This document shows, one piece after another, positions 1-7,805 of a stretch of 10,536 bases of DNA; positions within the stretch are counted from its first letter, which is position 1; each line of letters starts with the position of its first letter. Location of the stretch: contig JBCCRH010000202.1 in the NCBI GenBank assembly GCA_039208045.1, forward strand, positions 1 through 10,536, written 5' to 3'. A program made the translations under genes and the position numbers. A model generated the notes under the pieces. It had not been told where the DNA came from. It worked only from the letters and a program-made list of their open reading frames with translations, and ran no database searches. The DNA is from JBCCRH01 sp039208045 (GTDB taxonomy: Bacteria; Bacteroidota; Bacteroidia; Chitinophagales; Saprospiraceae).

Positions 1-2571
1 CTTCCCAGTATCTACTACCAGCTTCATCACATCATAAGTAGTAGCCGATTCTAATTTCTGGAAAAGTGTTTTGAAATCATCCATGACCTTTTCCAAATCA
101 GTAGTAATATCTTGGGCTGCCTTTTTAAGAATGGCTTCAATATCATCATCATTCGAAGGACGCTCAAAGGTCAAAGCTAAAGATTTTGCATTGGGAAGTA
201 CGCCATGCTGTACATGGTAAAAACTCCAGTTTGTCCCTGGATGATTCACATGATTTTGCTTAGAATGGTCTATTGATTTCTGACTCGTTTGCTGCTGCTG
301 CTGTGAAAATTGTTGATTCCCAGTTTCCTGCTTAATATGCTCTAACCAAGTATCTAAATTTTGCTCCATGCGATTAAAGAAATGGGTCAATGTATCTTTA
401 GCTTCTTCCATCTTACTAACGATCTGATCTCGACCATATTCAATCGCATTATCTGCAATCGTAGCAATGCCCTCATGCGTGCGCCAAATATCTTTCCAGT
501 TAAAAAAGTGCCCCAACCACACCAGCAGCTTTTCAAGCACCTTCTTCAGTATGGTCAATAAAACCGATTCAATCGCTTTCATCACCTTATGAATAGCATC
601 CAGCACTAGCTTAAATGCCTTCTCCCCTATTTGGATGATAAAATGTATTTCTGATTCAACTTCATTGACTATGAATTGCGCACCGCTCTTAAGGGCAATA
701 GTCAGTTTTTTGCCTTCTCTCTTAATTTCATCCAAGCCCTCTTCTAGTAGCTCCTTCGCCTTATGGAAGAAATCACCTACCGAACTCCAAATGCTATTAT
801 CATCCTCATGAGTTAAGCGATTCGAGTACAAGCTGGGGTAATCTTGCCAGAATAAGCCGGTATGCTTCTTATCATCCCAAACGGCATAGGTATTGCCTGC
901 CAATTTATCTTGCAAATGCTGCGTTTGTTGATGAATTTGGTGCGTTCCGCTAGCTACACCATCTAGGTCCTCTTTTTTAGTAGTTGGATCGACCACAGGC
1001 TCGCCTTCGGGCGTCTTGGCATTTTTCAGGTCTTCTCCCTTTTGTACGCCATTCAAGCCCTTAAGCACTTTCCCATTGGGGTACACATTTAATGTGCCAT
1101 CAAAAAAGTCTGCTTCTACATGCAGTACCGAACAAGCTGCCGAAGAGGCCGGCATAATTACCGTTAAGTTGCCCATTTCATCAAGTGGTACGTCTGCTGG
1201 TACGTCTTTATCCAAACTATATACCAATCCATTAATCGCTACGTATTGCCATTCGGAAGCCGTGATGCGTACCCTTGGGCGTTCGTTGGCTTGGCCACCC
1301 GTTCCATAGGGCTGTCCGTACTGGTCTTTAAGCTTAATGTGGGTGGTATAGCTATTATATTGAATGACATAATCAGCGGCTTCCAGCTTAATGGTATCGT
1401 GGTGCCAGAGTTGACTGTCTTCCTGATTATCTTGCCAGTGGTGCTCCAATTGGCCATCATTTTTCACCAGCAAGAGCTCATTCCGCTTGTTAACATTTGC
1501 GCAGATAGGGGCCAGATGTACTACGCCATCGGCATACTTGATAGGCGGGAAAGGGAAGAAATAGCTATCGCCGTCCGTTGTCCCGGCCATGTAGTAGACC
1601 GTATTCCCACTCGTCACCCAAATAGATATAGCTTTCCCATCGGAATGCACCTCCATTTCATGCACATCCTTTAACTCATCCGTTACCGGCACCTTATAGT
1701 CCCCACTATTATCTCCGTAAGGAAATAGAAAAATACCATCATCGGTAGCGACATACAAATCCGAAAAAATATTATCCGGGTCATTTGGATTGACGGCCGT
1801 GGCGTAGCAATTAAAGGGTTTCATACCATAGCTATCGGCATCAAAAAACACACTAATGCCACTTGGCACGCTCAACTCAATCTTATTGGTATGTTTTCCA
1901 ATGGTGTACTGCATAAAGCGTGCACGCTCTCCAATATAGTGCCCCATCGCGATTTTAGGCAATTGATCTTCTACTCGAATATCTTCATCAAAAGCGATGA
2001 CTTTACCATTTTGGCCATCCAATACCTCCGCATAGCAATACACGTCATTAAGCATTCCCACTACCGTCAACGCAGCTACATCCTGCTCTTCCGCACTCCC
2101 CACCAATAAGCTTTTGGGGCTAAATCCTTCATCGTCAAACTGCACCTGCTGCCACTCTACACTCGACCAATCCATACCTACTGCATTAGAAATACCACTA
2201 GCTAGGTATACTTTTTGCTCAGACGCGCTGAGCAGGGCTACACTTAGTTGGCCATTGCTTGCTTGACTTACGTCAAAATCCTGTACTTGAATCGTCATCT
2301 CTAGCACTTCCTTAATTTCGGCTACTTCCCAGCCATCAGCCGTGCCAGAAGCGTGGGTGATCAGGTGTAGCTGTTGATCGGTACCTATGGAAAAAATGAT
2401 AGGCTCGCCATTGCTATCGTGCGCCATTTTTAGCTGAGGGGCTTTCGCCGAAAAGTTGATGGGAAATGCCTTTTTGCTATTTTTCATCAGTTCGGAAGAT
2501 ACGCTTATGCGTAAGTCTGGTGTAGTAGCGCCTTTAGGCAGGTTGATATGATCGGTATATATAGAATACAT
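1..2571 (-). CDS. Large multidomain protein of unknown function, beta-propeller-like N-terminus plus amphipathic helical region (C-terminus cut by window edge)
   Basis: The frame is open for 857 codons from the ATG at 2571 and runs off the left edge without a stop, so the C-terminus is missing. No signal peptide is visible: the N-terminus (MYSIYTDHINLPKG) is polar. Residues ~40-400 are beta-rich with repeated patterns of the kind 'xIxxGxDxxLHLIT', 'LYVATDDGIFLFPYG' and 'ISIWVTSGNTVYYMAG', suggesting beta-propeller blades. Residues ~402-500 look like an Ig-like or regulatory beta-sandwich (IKLKDQYGQPYG ... MGNLTVIMPA). Residues ~592-690 form a long amphipathic helical stretch (SSVGDFFHKAKELLEEGLDE and onward), ending in the aromatic motif FNWKDIWRT (W692, D694, R697). 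A Q-rich linker (Q757-761) precedes another mixed helical segment. I do not recognise a named family; from memory similar architectures occur in large uncharacterised fungal and bacterial proteins. It lies 42 bp behind the 519-residue gene and is probably cotranscribed with it. Function unknown; a toxin-like, adhesive or structural role is only speculation. Confidence 0.85.
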   Translation of the reverse strand, partial: MYSIYTDHINLPKGATTPDLRISVSSELMKNSKKAFPINFSAKAPQLKMAHDSNGEPIIFSIGTDQQLHLITHASGTADGWEVAEIKEVLEMTIQVQDFDVSQASNGQLSVALLSASEQKVYLASGISNAVGMDWSSVEWQQVQFDDEGFSPKSLLVGSAEEQDVAALTVVGMLNDVYCYAEVLDGQNGKVIAFDEDIRVEDQLPKIAMGHYIGERARFMQYTIGKHTNKIELSVPSGISVFFDADSYGMKPFNCYATAVNPNDPDNIFSDLYVATDDGIFLFPYGDNSGDYKVPVTDELKDVHEMEVHSDGKAISIWVTSGNTVYYMAGTTDGDSYFFPFPPIKYADGVVHLAPICANVNKRNELLLVKNDGQLEHHWQDNQEDSQLWHHDTIKLEAADYVIQYNSYTTHIKLKDQYGQPYGTGGQANERPRVRITASEWQYVAINGLVYSLDKDVPADVPLDEMGNLTVIMPASSAACSVLHVEADFFDGTLNVYPNGKVLKGLNGVQKGEDLKNAKTPEGEPVVDPTTKKEDLDGVASGTHQIHQQTQHLQDKLAGNTYAVWDDKKHTGLFWQDYPSLYSNRLTHEDDNSIWSSVGDFFHKAKELLEEGLDEIKREGKKLTIALKSGAQFIVNEVESEIHFIIQIGEKAFKLVLDAIHKVMKAIESVLLTILKKVLEKLLVWLGHFFNWKDIWRTHEGIATIADNAIEYGRDQIVSKMEEAKDTLTHFFNRMEQNLDTWLEHIKQETGNQQFSQQQQQTSQKSIDHSKQNHVNHPGTNWSFYHVQHGVLPNAKSLALTFERPSNDDDIEAILKKAAQDITTDLEKVMDDFKTLFQKLESATTYDVMKLVVDTGK
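289..303 (-). repeat. Short CAG/CAA run encoding five glutamines
   Basis: On the minus strand four CAG codons are followed by one CAA, giving Q757-Q761 in the large partial protein. The run sits in a hydrophilic S/Q/H/N-rich stretch (about residues 745-778), so it probably marks a flexible linker between the helical region and the next domain. Because four codons are an identical triplet, the length could vary between strains by slippage. This is a linker feature, not a mobile or regulatory repeat. Confidence 0.6.
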
Positions 2572-2613
2572 AAGTTGTTGTGTTTAAATGTGAAAGAAAA
2601 GAGGATGGATAGG
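2572..2613 (-). other. 42-bp spacer between the two unknown genes
   Basis: This short AT-rich spacer separates the stop of the 519-residue gene from the ATG at 2571. I see no hairpin followed by a T run that would end transcription, and no strong Shine-Dalgarno sequence before the ATG (the last bases are ACAACAACTT), as is usual in Bacteroidota. The short distance favours one transcript for both genes. Confidence 0.5.
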
Positions 2614-4173
2614 TTAGAAACTCTGGATTTTGAGATCAACAGATAACCTATTTTGTTCATCCAAACGGAGATTACTATAAACAAAAGTGGTGCCTCCTGG
2701 CAGTAGAATCCCATTGCTGGCAGCAAAGTGCACCGAATCATACGCGTTGGTAATGCTACCAGAAAGCTTGCCAATAAGGTCTTTATGACCATCCCACCAA
2801 CCTTCATCGTATTTTTCTAAGGTCACATTAATGTCTTTATCCACCATTACATTCAGAGTAGCTCCTTCGTGAGCTAGATGTAGCTTAGCGTCCCAACTAA
2901 ATATTAGATTAAATTCATTAGCACTTGCAGGGCCATCATAGTAGATATCTACCGAGCCAGAAAATACAATGGCTGCATTTTTACTAACCTCCGCAGAAAA
3001 ATTGTTTTTGTAATGCTTCTTTTTAATCCCCCAAATATGCTCACTATAATCCGCGATGGTAGAATGTAATTTTAGTCTATCAGAAGTACTAGACTGATCC
3101 ATGTTAAAGTTCTTGTCCTCATAGGAAAACTCCCCCTTTACGATATGACCAATCCGCTCCCTCAATGGCCCATACAATTTTCGCATAAACACTTCTTCCC
3201 ACAAGGCTTGAATGCCATAAGCGACCACCCCATCGTTATTCCGAGTAATCGCTAATTCATGTCCCACTGTTCCGCCCTGCTCCTGCCCAAGCTCGCTCGA
3301 AAACAGCAAGCTCAATGCATTATCATCGCCTTGTCCCCCGCTCGTCTGAAAATCGAAATCAATCGGAATAAGTGAAGTTGGCACATCTGCCCAAGGCGTA
3401 TCCTGATACCCTTTATCATCATTCGCGCCCAATACCGAGCACGTAAGCACAAATGGATTTCTATTAAGCGATAAAAACCGTAAATATGCTCGGATGGCTT
3501 CGATCAAGAGCTGGCCAATATTTACCCGGTCTTCTAAAGTACGAGGCAGAGTTTGTAGCTGTAAGGAGATAAAGCAGTCATGCAGCTTTTCTAAAGTAAG
3601 GTCAGCAGCAATACAAGACACTCGAAATTCATCCCTTACGAAAGGTTTTAGCTGATTATTGAGTAGCGTCTTCGCTAGGATATGACTACCACAAAACACC
3701 TCTTCTTTGCCATACCTCATCCTTTTCCCTACCCGAACAAGCTGCTGGGATAAGTCCAATTTAATCCAGCAATTCGTCCCATTTAGATTAAAAGGCGTCT
3801 CTTGGTCGTGATATTGAAAGGCTAGCCGTTTGAAATCCAATTTCAAAAAAGCTTTTTTCGGCTCGCCCGCTATAAATTCAATCGCCGTATCGAATTGACC
3901 ATCGAAGTAAAAACCGCCTTTGCCATGCACACCTTTGAGTAAAGCATAGGTTCCATCATCCTGCCTAGGATCAGGAAAAAATTGCTTATCTCTATTGGCC
4001 GGCTCTATCGTGTATTGGTAGGTGCCCGCCTGTTTCTCTAGCGTCGCCCTGACGGAAAAATACTTTACCGTTTCATAAAAATGCTTCCGCTGCATATTCC
4101 GAATCTCATTATTAATAGCGGATTGCTTCAGCGTCAGAAATGACCCTGTAGTACTGTCCAACGAAGTACTCAT
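2614..4173 (-). CDS. Uncharacterised 519-residue soluble protein, possibly TULIP/P47-like
   Basis: A complete 519-codon frame starts at the ATG at 4173 and ends with TAA. There is no signal peptide, membrane helix or lipobox, so the product is soluble; any export would need a non-Sec route or a partner. The N-terminus (LTLKQSAINNEIRNMQ) looks helical. Residues ~55-150 alternate beta strands. A central segment (~250-330) contains TPWADVPTSLIPIDFDFQTS followed by a D/N-rich NALSLLF stretch. Residues ~395-519 are again beta-rich, ending in GILLPGGTTFVY (from residue 488) and a final amphipathic strand. Long amphipathic strands with a helix, plus the LPGG-T-F-x-Y ending, recall from memory TULIP-fold proteins (botulinum-cluster P47/OrfX and uncharacterised fungal proteins). 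I cannot confirm this, and no catalytic motif is visible. It lies upstream of, and is probably cotranscribed with, the large partial gene, which suggests the two products act together. Confidence 0.85.
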   Translation of the reverse strand: MSTSLDSTTGSFLTLKQSAINNEIRNMQRKHFYETVKYFSVRATLEKQAGTYQYTIEPANRDKQFFPDPRQDDGTYALLKGVHGKGGFYFDGQFDTAIEFIAGEPKKAFLKLDFKRLAFQYHDQETPFNLNGTNCWIKLDLSQQLVRVGKRMRYGKEEVFCGSHILAKTLLNNQLKPFVRDEFRVSCIAADLTLEKLHDCFISLQLQTLPRTLEDRVNIGQLLIEAIRAYLRFLSLNRNPFVLTCSVLGANDDKGYQDTPWADVPTSLIPIDFDFQTSGGQGDDNALSLLFSSELGQEQGGTVGHELAITRNNDGVVAYGIQALWEEVFMRKLYGPLRERIGHIVKGEFSYEDKNFNMDQSSTSDRLKLHSTIADYSEHIWGIKKKHYKNNFSAEVSKNAAIVFSGSVDIYYDGPASANEFNLIFSWDAKLHLAHEGATLNVMVDKDINVTLEKYDEGWWDGHKDLIGKLSGSITNAYDSVHFAASNGILLPGGTTFVYSNLRLDEQNRLSVDLKIQSF

Positions 4174-4321
4174 ATCAATACTTTTTAAAGATTTTCAAAA
4201 TTTCACACCGGGCAAGACATCAACAAGAATAAATGAATTGTACTGTCGGGGGAGGGGGGATTTGAATAGTACTAGTGCTGTAGTAGATTATTTTGAATTT
4301 GCCCGAATATAACACTTATTT
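4174..4321 (-). promoter_or_regulatory. 148-bp leader of the two-gene cassette
   Basis: This is the longest gap in the minus-strand gene row and separates the export module from the two unknown genes, so it is the likeliest place for a separate promoter. It holds a G-rich run on the plus strand at 4248-4259 (five G, A, six G), flanked by an imperfect direct repeat. A sequence one mismatch from the Bacteroidota -7 box TAnnTTTG (TATTCTTG on the minus strand, 4231-4224) lies ~50 bases before the ATG, but a matching -33 TTTG is not at the right distance. No convincing intrinsic terminator follows the peptidase gene, so read-through is also possible. Calling it a promoter region is inference. Confidence 0.4.
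4234..4273. repeat. Imperfect direct repeat TGAATNGTACT x2, candidate operator
   Basis: TGAATTGTACT at 4234-4244 and TGAATAGTACT at 4263-4273 match at 10 of 11 positions, with starts 29 bp apart (nearly three helical turns, same face of DNA). The G-rich run lies between them. The copies sit about 60 and 90 bp before the ATG of the 519-residue gene, a plausible place for regulator binding. Two copies in AT-rich DNA can arise by chance, so the operator reading is tentative. Confidence 0.35.
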
Positions 4322-7300
4322 TTAAAAATCAAATATGTATTGATTATCATTTTTCTTTCGATCCAATAAGAGATGGTTTGGATCGATGACAGCTTTTACG
4401 GCATTTTCTATTAAAGGGAATTGGATAGTGGGTTGGGTAGTTGTCAACCGAACTGTTTCTAATTTCAAAAAAGCATCGGACTTATCGTAAAAGGCAATTT
4501 GTACCCAACCATCCAAAGGCATGACTACTTCTTTTTGTTCTTCACACCACTTTTTCGCAGTAAGCTCAAGCTGCATCCTATTTTGGACTTTCTTAACTGA
4601 AGTAATACGCGCATCATGGAAGCTGACGCTCTCAAAATAATCCTCAATCAAATACTGCAAATCCTCCGGCAATTGCTCCCGCAGCATCCGAAGGAAATCT
4701 GTGGTAGTCGGATAAATGCCTTGACTGCTTGGATAGGCTTCCAAGAAAGTCTGCAAAAAGCCATTTAATTCCGCTTCGCCCCAGAGGTGCTTTAGGGCAT
4801 TTAGAGCGATTGTCCCTTTGCCATAGGCAATGTATTCCTGCTCATCTCTGACCGCTGCTAGAGGGGGCTCCTCCACTACCGCATTCCTGCGGCCACGGAA
4901 ATAACGCTGGTGCTGGATGGACAGAAAATCCCTCGCTTTTTTGGATCCGTAATAGCGCTTGAAAATTTGTAGGGTGATATACTCTGTAATACTCTCGGTT
5001 AGCATTTTGGCGCCCAGTGCGCGGGCGGGTACGAGCTGGTTGCCCCACCAATGGTGCGTAAGCTCGTGGGCAGAGACGTAGAAGGCTAAGTCGATTTTTT
5101 CGGCTGCTCTGGCACTATTTAGGGTAAAATTGAGGGCGGAGCTAGGGATGAGGTTGCCCATGAGGCTGGCGTAGCTGCCGAGGGTGTGTGGGAATTCAAC
5201 AATATCAATGGATGACTCTGCTAATGGACTGAAGTACTGCGTATTGTAGTCGATGGCTGCTTTTAGGCCGTCTAGCATTTGGTTGTTGTTGGCGGCGTGG
5301 GTGGGATGATGGTGGATGGTAAGTGCTGTGCCTTTGTGTGTCGTTTTTTGGGTATCGTACTCCCCAGATAGGAAGGCTAGTACAAATTTGATAGGGACCT
5401 GCGTTTGGTAGTGGAAATAATTTCGACCATCTGCTTGCCACTCTTTTTGCAGCTGGCCAGGGGCAAATGCGCGTTGGTTAGCGCTGGTGCTCATAGTGAT
5501 ATTGCTCTGAATGGTATCGGCATCTAAGGAGTAGAAGTTTTGATGACGCGCCAGACTATCAGTAGCGGCTCGTTGTATTTTTTCATAAAAATAGCCAATG
5601 CGAGGTAGAATATCAGTCTTCATAAACGTGCCATTTTGGAACACGGGTGAGTTTTGGGCAAAGAGGGTATTTGGAGTGCTTTGGATGCTAAAGCTTAGCG
5701 CCATACTATCGCCTGGAGCTAAGGATTGCGCCAATTCATACACCTCAAACTTCATACTGGAATCTACAGCAATCTGGTTTGCAGTTTTCCCAAAACGCAC
5801 TTCCGTCTGCTCATCAAATCCGGTTTTTATCAGAATGGTATCGATTACTTGGCCTGTCGTATTAACTAGGGTGTAGCGCCCCTTGGCGGTAAACGTCTCC
5901 CTTTCGGGGAAAAGGTCGAGTGCTAGCTCCATATCCTGAATCTTGGGCTGAGGGAGCTGGCGAAGGTGAGCATACTTTTCTTGAAACGTTCGGAAGCTCT
6001 TTTTGAGGTCACTTTCGTGAAATGTCGACGCCTGTTCAGCTTGATAGATACGCGCACCAAGCCCGCTCAAAGCCACCATTGCGGCAAGCACTACTACCCA
6101 GAAGCTCATACCTGTGGGCCGTTTTGCTAAATAGTCCCTCCACCCAAAGGTGAAACCGCGCCGCCAAAAAATATAACCTAGCATACCAAGCAATAACGCC
6201 ACCACTAGCCAGTACCCCTGCACCAAATATACCCCCCACAGGCGACTGCCAAAGCCATTTAGGTCACTGTAGCGCAGCTCGGGAGTTGTATTGAATTGCA
6301 ATAGACAAGTATCCAACCCAATATAATGCAACTGATCTTTGCCCAGCCAGAGCATTAACAGCAAGAAGATACCCAGATAAAGGTTAGGAATAAACGTATG
6401 TGCCACAACCGTAGTAACTGCCCAAACCACCAACATCGGCAAGACCAGGACAAAGAGCTGGAAGAAGTACAAGTCCAACTCCAAATGATCATAGCCATTG
6501 AAGAGCTGAATGCTAATTCCACACCCTATCAAGACCAATAGCAAGGCCATTTGCGTAAGCACCAAGGCGCCAACTTTTGACCCCATAAGTACCCAATTGG
6601 GTGTCGGCGTTACATCAATAAGCTGGCTGCTATTCGCCATGCGCGCCCGATGCACCAGAAGCCCACCAAAAACAAAGGTCATCAGAATGATGATCGCTGT
6701 GAAAAAAAGGAGGGGTACCGAAAGCATTAGTCGCGTAAGTGGTAGGAGTGCGATATCCCCATTATTGGTTACACGGACGATAGCAAAGAGGATGGCTGCT
6801 ACGCCAAAGCCCAACAAAGCTACAAACAACCCGCTCCGTAGGATATACTGTGCATCAACCCAAGCAAGGCGGAGAAGTGTTCGCATTTGCTGCAAAAGCG
6901 AAAAGTCGTAGCGAATCGACCGATTCAGAGCGCCTTTTCGATCCTTACTAGTCGGCCGATTTGGTAGCACCCTAGATTTTTCACCCCAACTAATAAGCGG
7001 ACTGGTCTGCAACTGAAACTGCCGCCCAAAAATCCAAGCTATTACAGCCGATACCGAAAGCCAGACAAGTCGATTAAGTCCCACGGCACCCCACACTGGT
7101 AGAAGCTGCGTATTTTGCGCATCCAGTGTCCAGGTACGTGTCGCGTACTGCAAGGCGTTTTGCCCGAAAGGGTCTAACATAGCTACGGCAAAGGGCTGGT
7201 GCAACAGGACATTTTCAACGATAAGTTGCCACAAAAAGAAAAGGAGTACTGCTCCAAAGCCAGCAAAGATGCTGCGTGACCATCCCACCACTGCAAAGAC

Positions 7301-7804
7301 GATGCTGCCAAAAATCAGGAAGTTAGGCAGCAAGAAAACGAACAGCACCTGAAGGTACCCCCAGCCATTCGTCGGCCCAACCTTCGGATTTTCTATGCCC
7401 AACAACCACTCCCCCGCTACTACAGCAAGCAATACCAAGAGCACTATTCCCACAGTGATCGCGAAAGGCCCAGCAAACTTGGCCCACAAGTACTCCCGCT
7501 TATGGATGGGATACGCATACAACACCTTGTAGAGGCCAGTCGCCGTATCTTGATAAAGGCGCATTCCAATAATAGCGGGTGCCAAAAACAGCATCACCTT
7601 ATTGAAATACAGCAGAATATAAGATAGCTCGTAAGGCGAATTAAGCCAACGTTGCGGGGTGGTAGTGGCTTCTACCCCATCAAAAAAACCGCCCGTCCCA
7701 ATCATGGAAAGGAAGGTTAGGCTAGCAAAAGCGAAGGCATAGAAATAGGTGCTCCATTGGCGCAGGAGCGTGGAGCATTCAAAATTGAATATGGCGGTAA
7801 ACAT
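4322..7804 (-). CDS. ABC-2 type permease fused to M1-family (gluzincin) peptidase domain
   Basis: This 1160-residue inner-membrane protein combines a transporter permease with a zinc peptidase, a fusion common in Bacteroidota. Residues 1 to ~590 carry about 12-13 hydrophobic helices in two ABC-2-like halves (roughly 18-260 and 325-585). A linker leads to an M1-like domain at ~605-1160, which should face the periplasm. Zinc motif HELTH is at 913-917, followed by HWWGNQ; the third ligand is probably E937 in the TESITEY stretch. Y994 in AYGKG matches the M1 transition-state tyrosine. The exopeptidase motif GAMEN is replaced by SLMGN (880-884), so the glutamate that binds a free substrate N-terminus is missing, and the HExxH-to-Glu spacing is 19 rather than 18; from memory both are features of this subfamily. 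The gene starts one base after the ATPase stop (TAA-G-ATG), indicating translational coupling. The ATPase would energise it; the transported substrate and the peptidase target are unknown. Strict aminopeptidase activity should not be assumed. Confidence 0.93.
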   Translation of the reverse strand: MFTAIFNFECSTLLRQWSTYFYAFAFASLTFLSMIGTGGFFDGVEATTTPQRWLNSPYELSYILLYFNKVMLFLAPAIIGMRLYQDTATGLYKVLYAYPIHKREYLWAKFAGPFAITVGIVLLVLLAVVAGEWLLGIENPKVGPTNGWGYLQVLFVFLLPNFLIFGSIVFAVVGWSRSIFAGFGAVLLFFLWQLIVENVLLHQPFAVAMLDPFGQNALQYATRTWTLDAQNTQLLPVWGAVGLNRLVWLSVSAVIAWIFGRQFQLQTSPLISWGEKSRVLPNRPTSKDRKGALNRSIRYDFSLLQQMRTLLRLAWVDAQYILRSGLFVALLGFGVAAILFAIVRVTNNGDIALLPLTRLMLSVPLLFFTAIIILMTFVFGGLLVHRARMANSSQLIDVTPTPNWVLMGSKVGALVLTQMALLLVLIGCGISIQLFNGYDHLELDLYFFQLFVLVLPMLVVWAVTTVVAHTFIPNLYLGIFLLLMLWLGKDQLHYIGLDTCLLQFNTTPELRYSDLNGFGSRLWGVYLVQGYWLVVALLLGMLGYIFWRRGFTFGWRDYLAKRPTGMSFWVVVLAAMVALSGLGARIYQAEQASTFHESDLKKSFRTFQEKYAHLRQLPQPKIQDMELALDLFPERETFTAKGRYTLVNTTGQVIDTILIKTGFDEQTEVRFGKTANQIAVDSSMKFEVYELAQSLAPGDSMALSFSIQSTPNTLFAQNSPVFQNGTFMKTDILPRIGYFYEKIQRAATDSLARHQNFYSLDADTIQSNITMSTSANQRAFAPGQLQKEWQADGRNYFHYQTQVPIKFVLAFLSGEYDTQKTTHKGTALTIHHHPTHAANNNQMLDGLKAAIDYNTQYFSPLAESSIDIVEFPHTLGSYASLMGNLIPSSALNFTLNSARAAEKIDLAFYVSAHELTHHWWGNQLVPARALGAKMLTESITEYITLQIFKRYYGSKKARDFLSIQHQRYFRGRRNAVVEEPPLAAVRDEQEYIAYGKGTIALNALKHLWGEAELNGFLQTFLEAYPSSQGIYPTTTDFLRMLREQLPEDLQYLIEDYFESVSFHDARITSVKKVQNRMQLELTAKKWCEEQKEVVMPLDGWVQIAFYDKSDAFLKLETVRLTTTQPTIQFPLIENAVKAVIDPNHLLLDRKKNDNQYIFDF

Positions 7805-7805
7805 C

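Noticed and set aside
1246..1674. 142-codon open frame on the plus strand
   Set aside because: It lies wholly inside the large minus-strand gene, whose 857-codon open frame and folded-domain patterns are far better supported. Its translation shows no domain pattern.
1..2571. T9SS-secreted surface protein reading of the large gene
   Set aside because: No N-terminal signal peptide is visible, and the C-terminus, where a sorting domain would be, is outside the window, so nothing supports this.
4248..4259. G-rich run considered as a G-quadruplex
   Set aside because: Only two long G tracts are present, separated by one A; a four-tract quadruplex would need very short GG pairs, and no further G tracts lie nearby.
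4209..4305. 7-base inverted repeat CGGGCAA / TTGCCCG in the 148-bp gap
   Set aside because: The arms are about 83 bases apart and short; no supporting pairs extend them. Chance is the simplest explanation.
4318..4329. Palindrome ATTTTTAAAAAT overlapping the peptidase gene stop
   Set aside because: It has no loop and no G/C pairs, so it cannot form a stable RNA hairpin; not called as a terminator.
6510..6911. 133-codon open frame on the plus strand
   Set aside because: It is antisense to the permease helices; its composition (many R, S, T, K) is what an antisense of hydrophobic codons gives, and no ribosome-binding or domain evidence exists.
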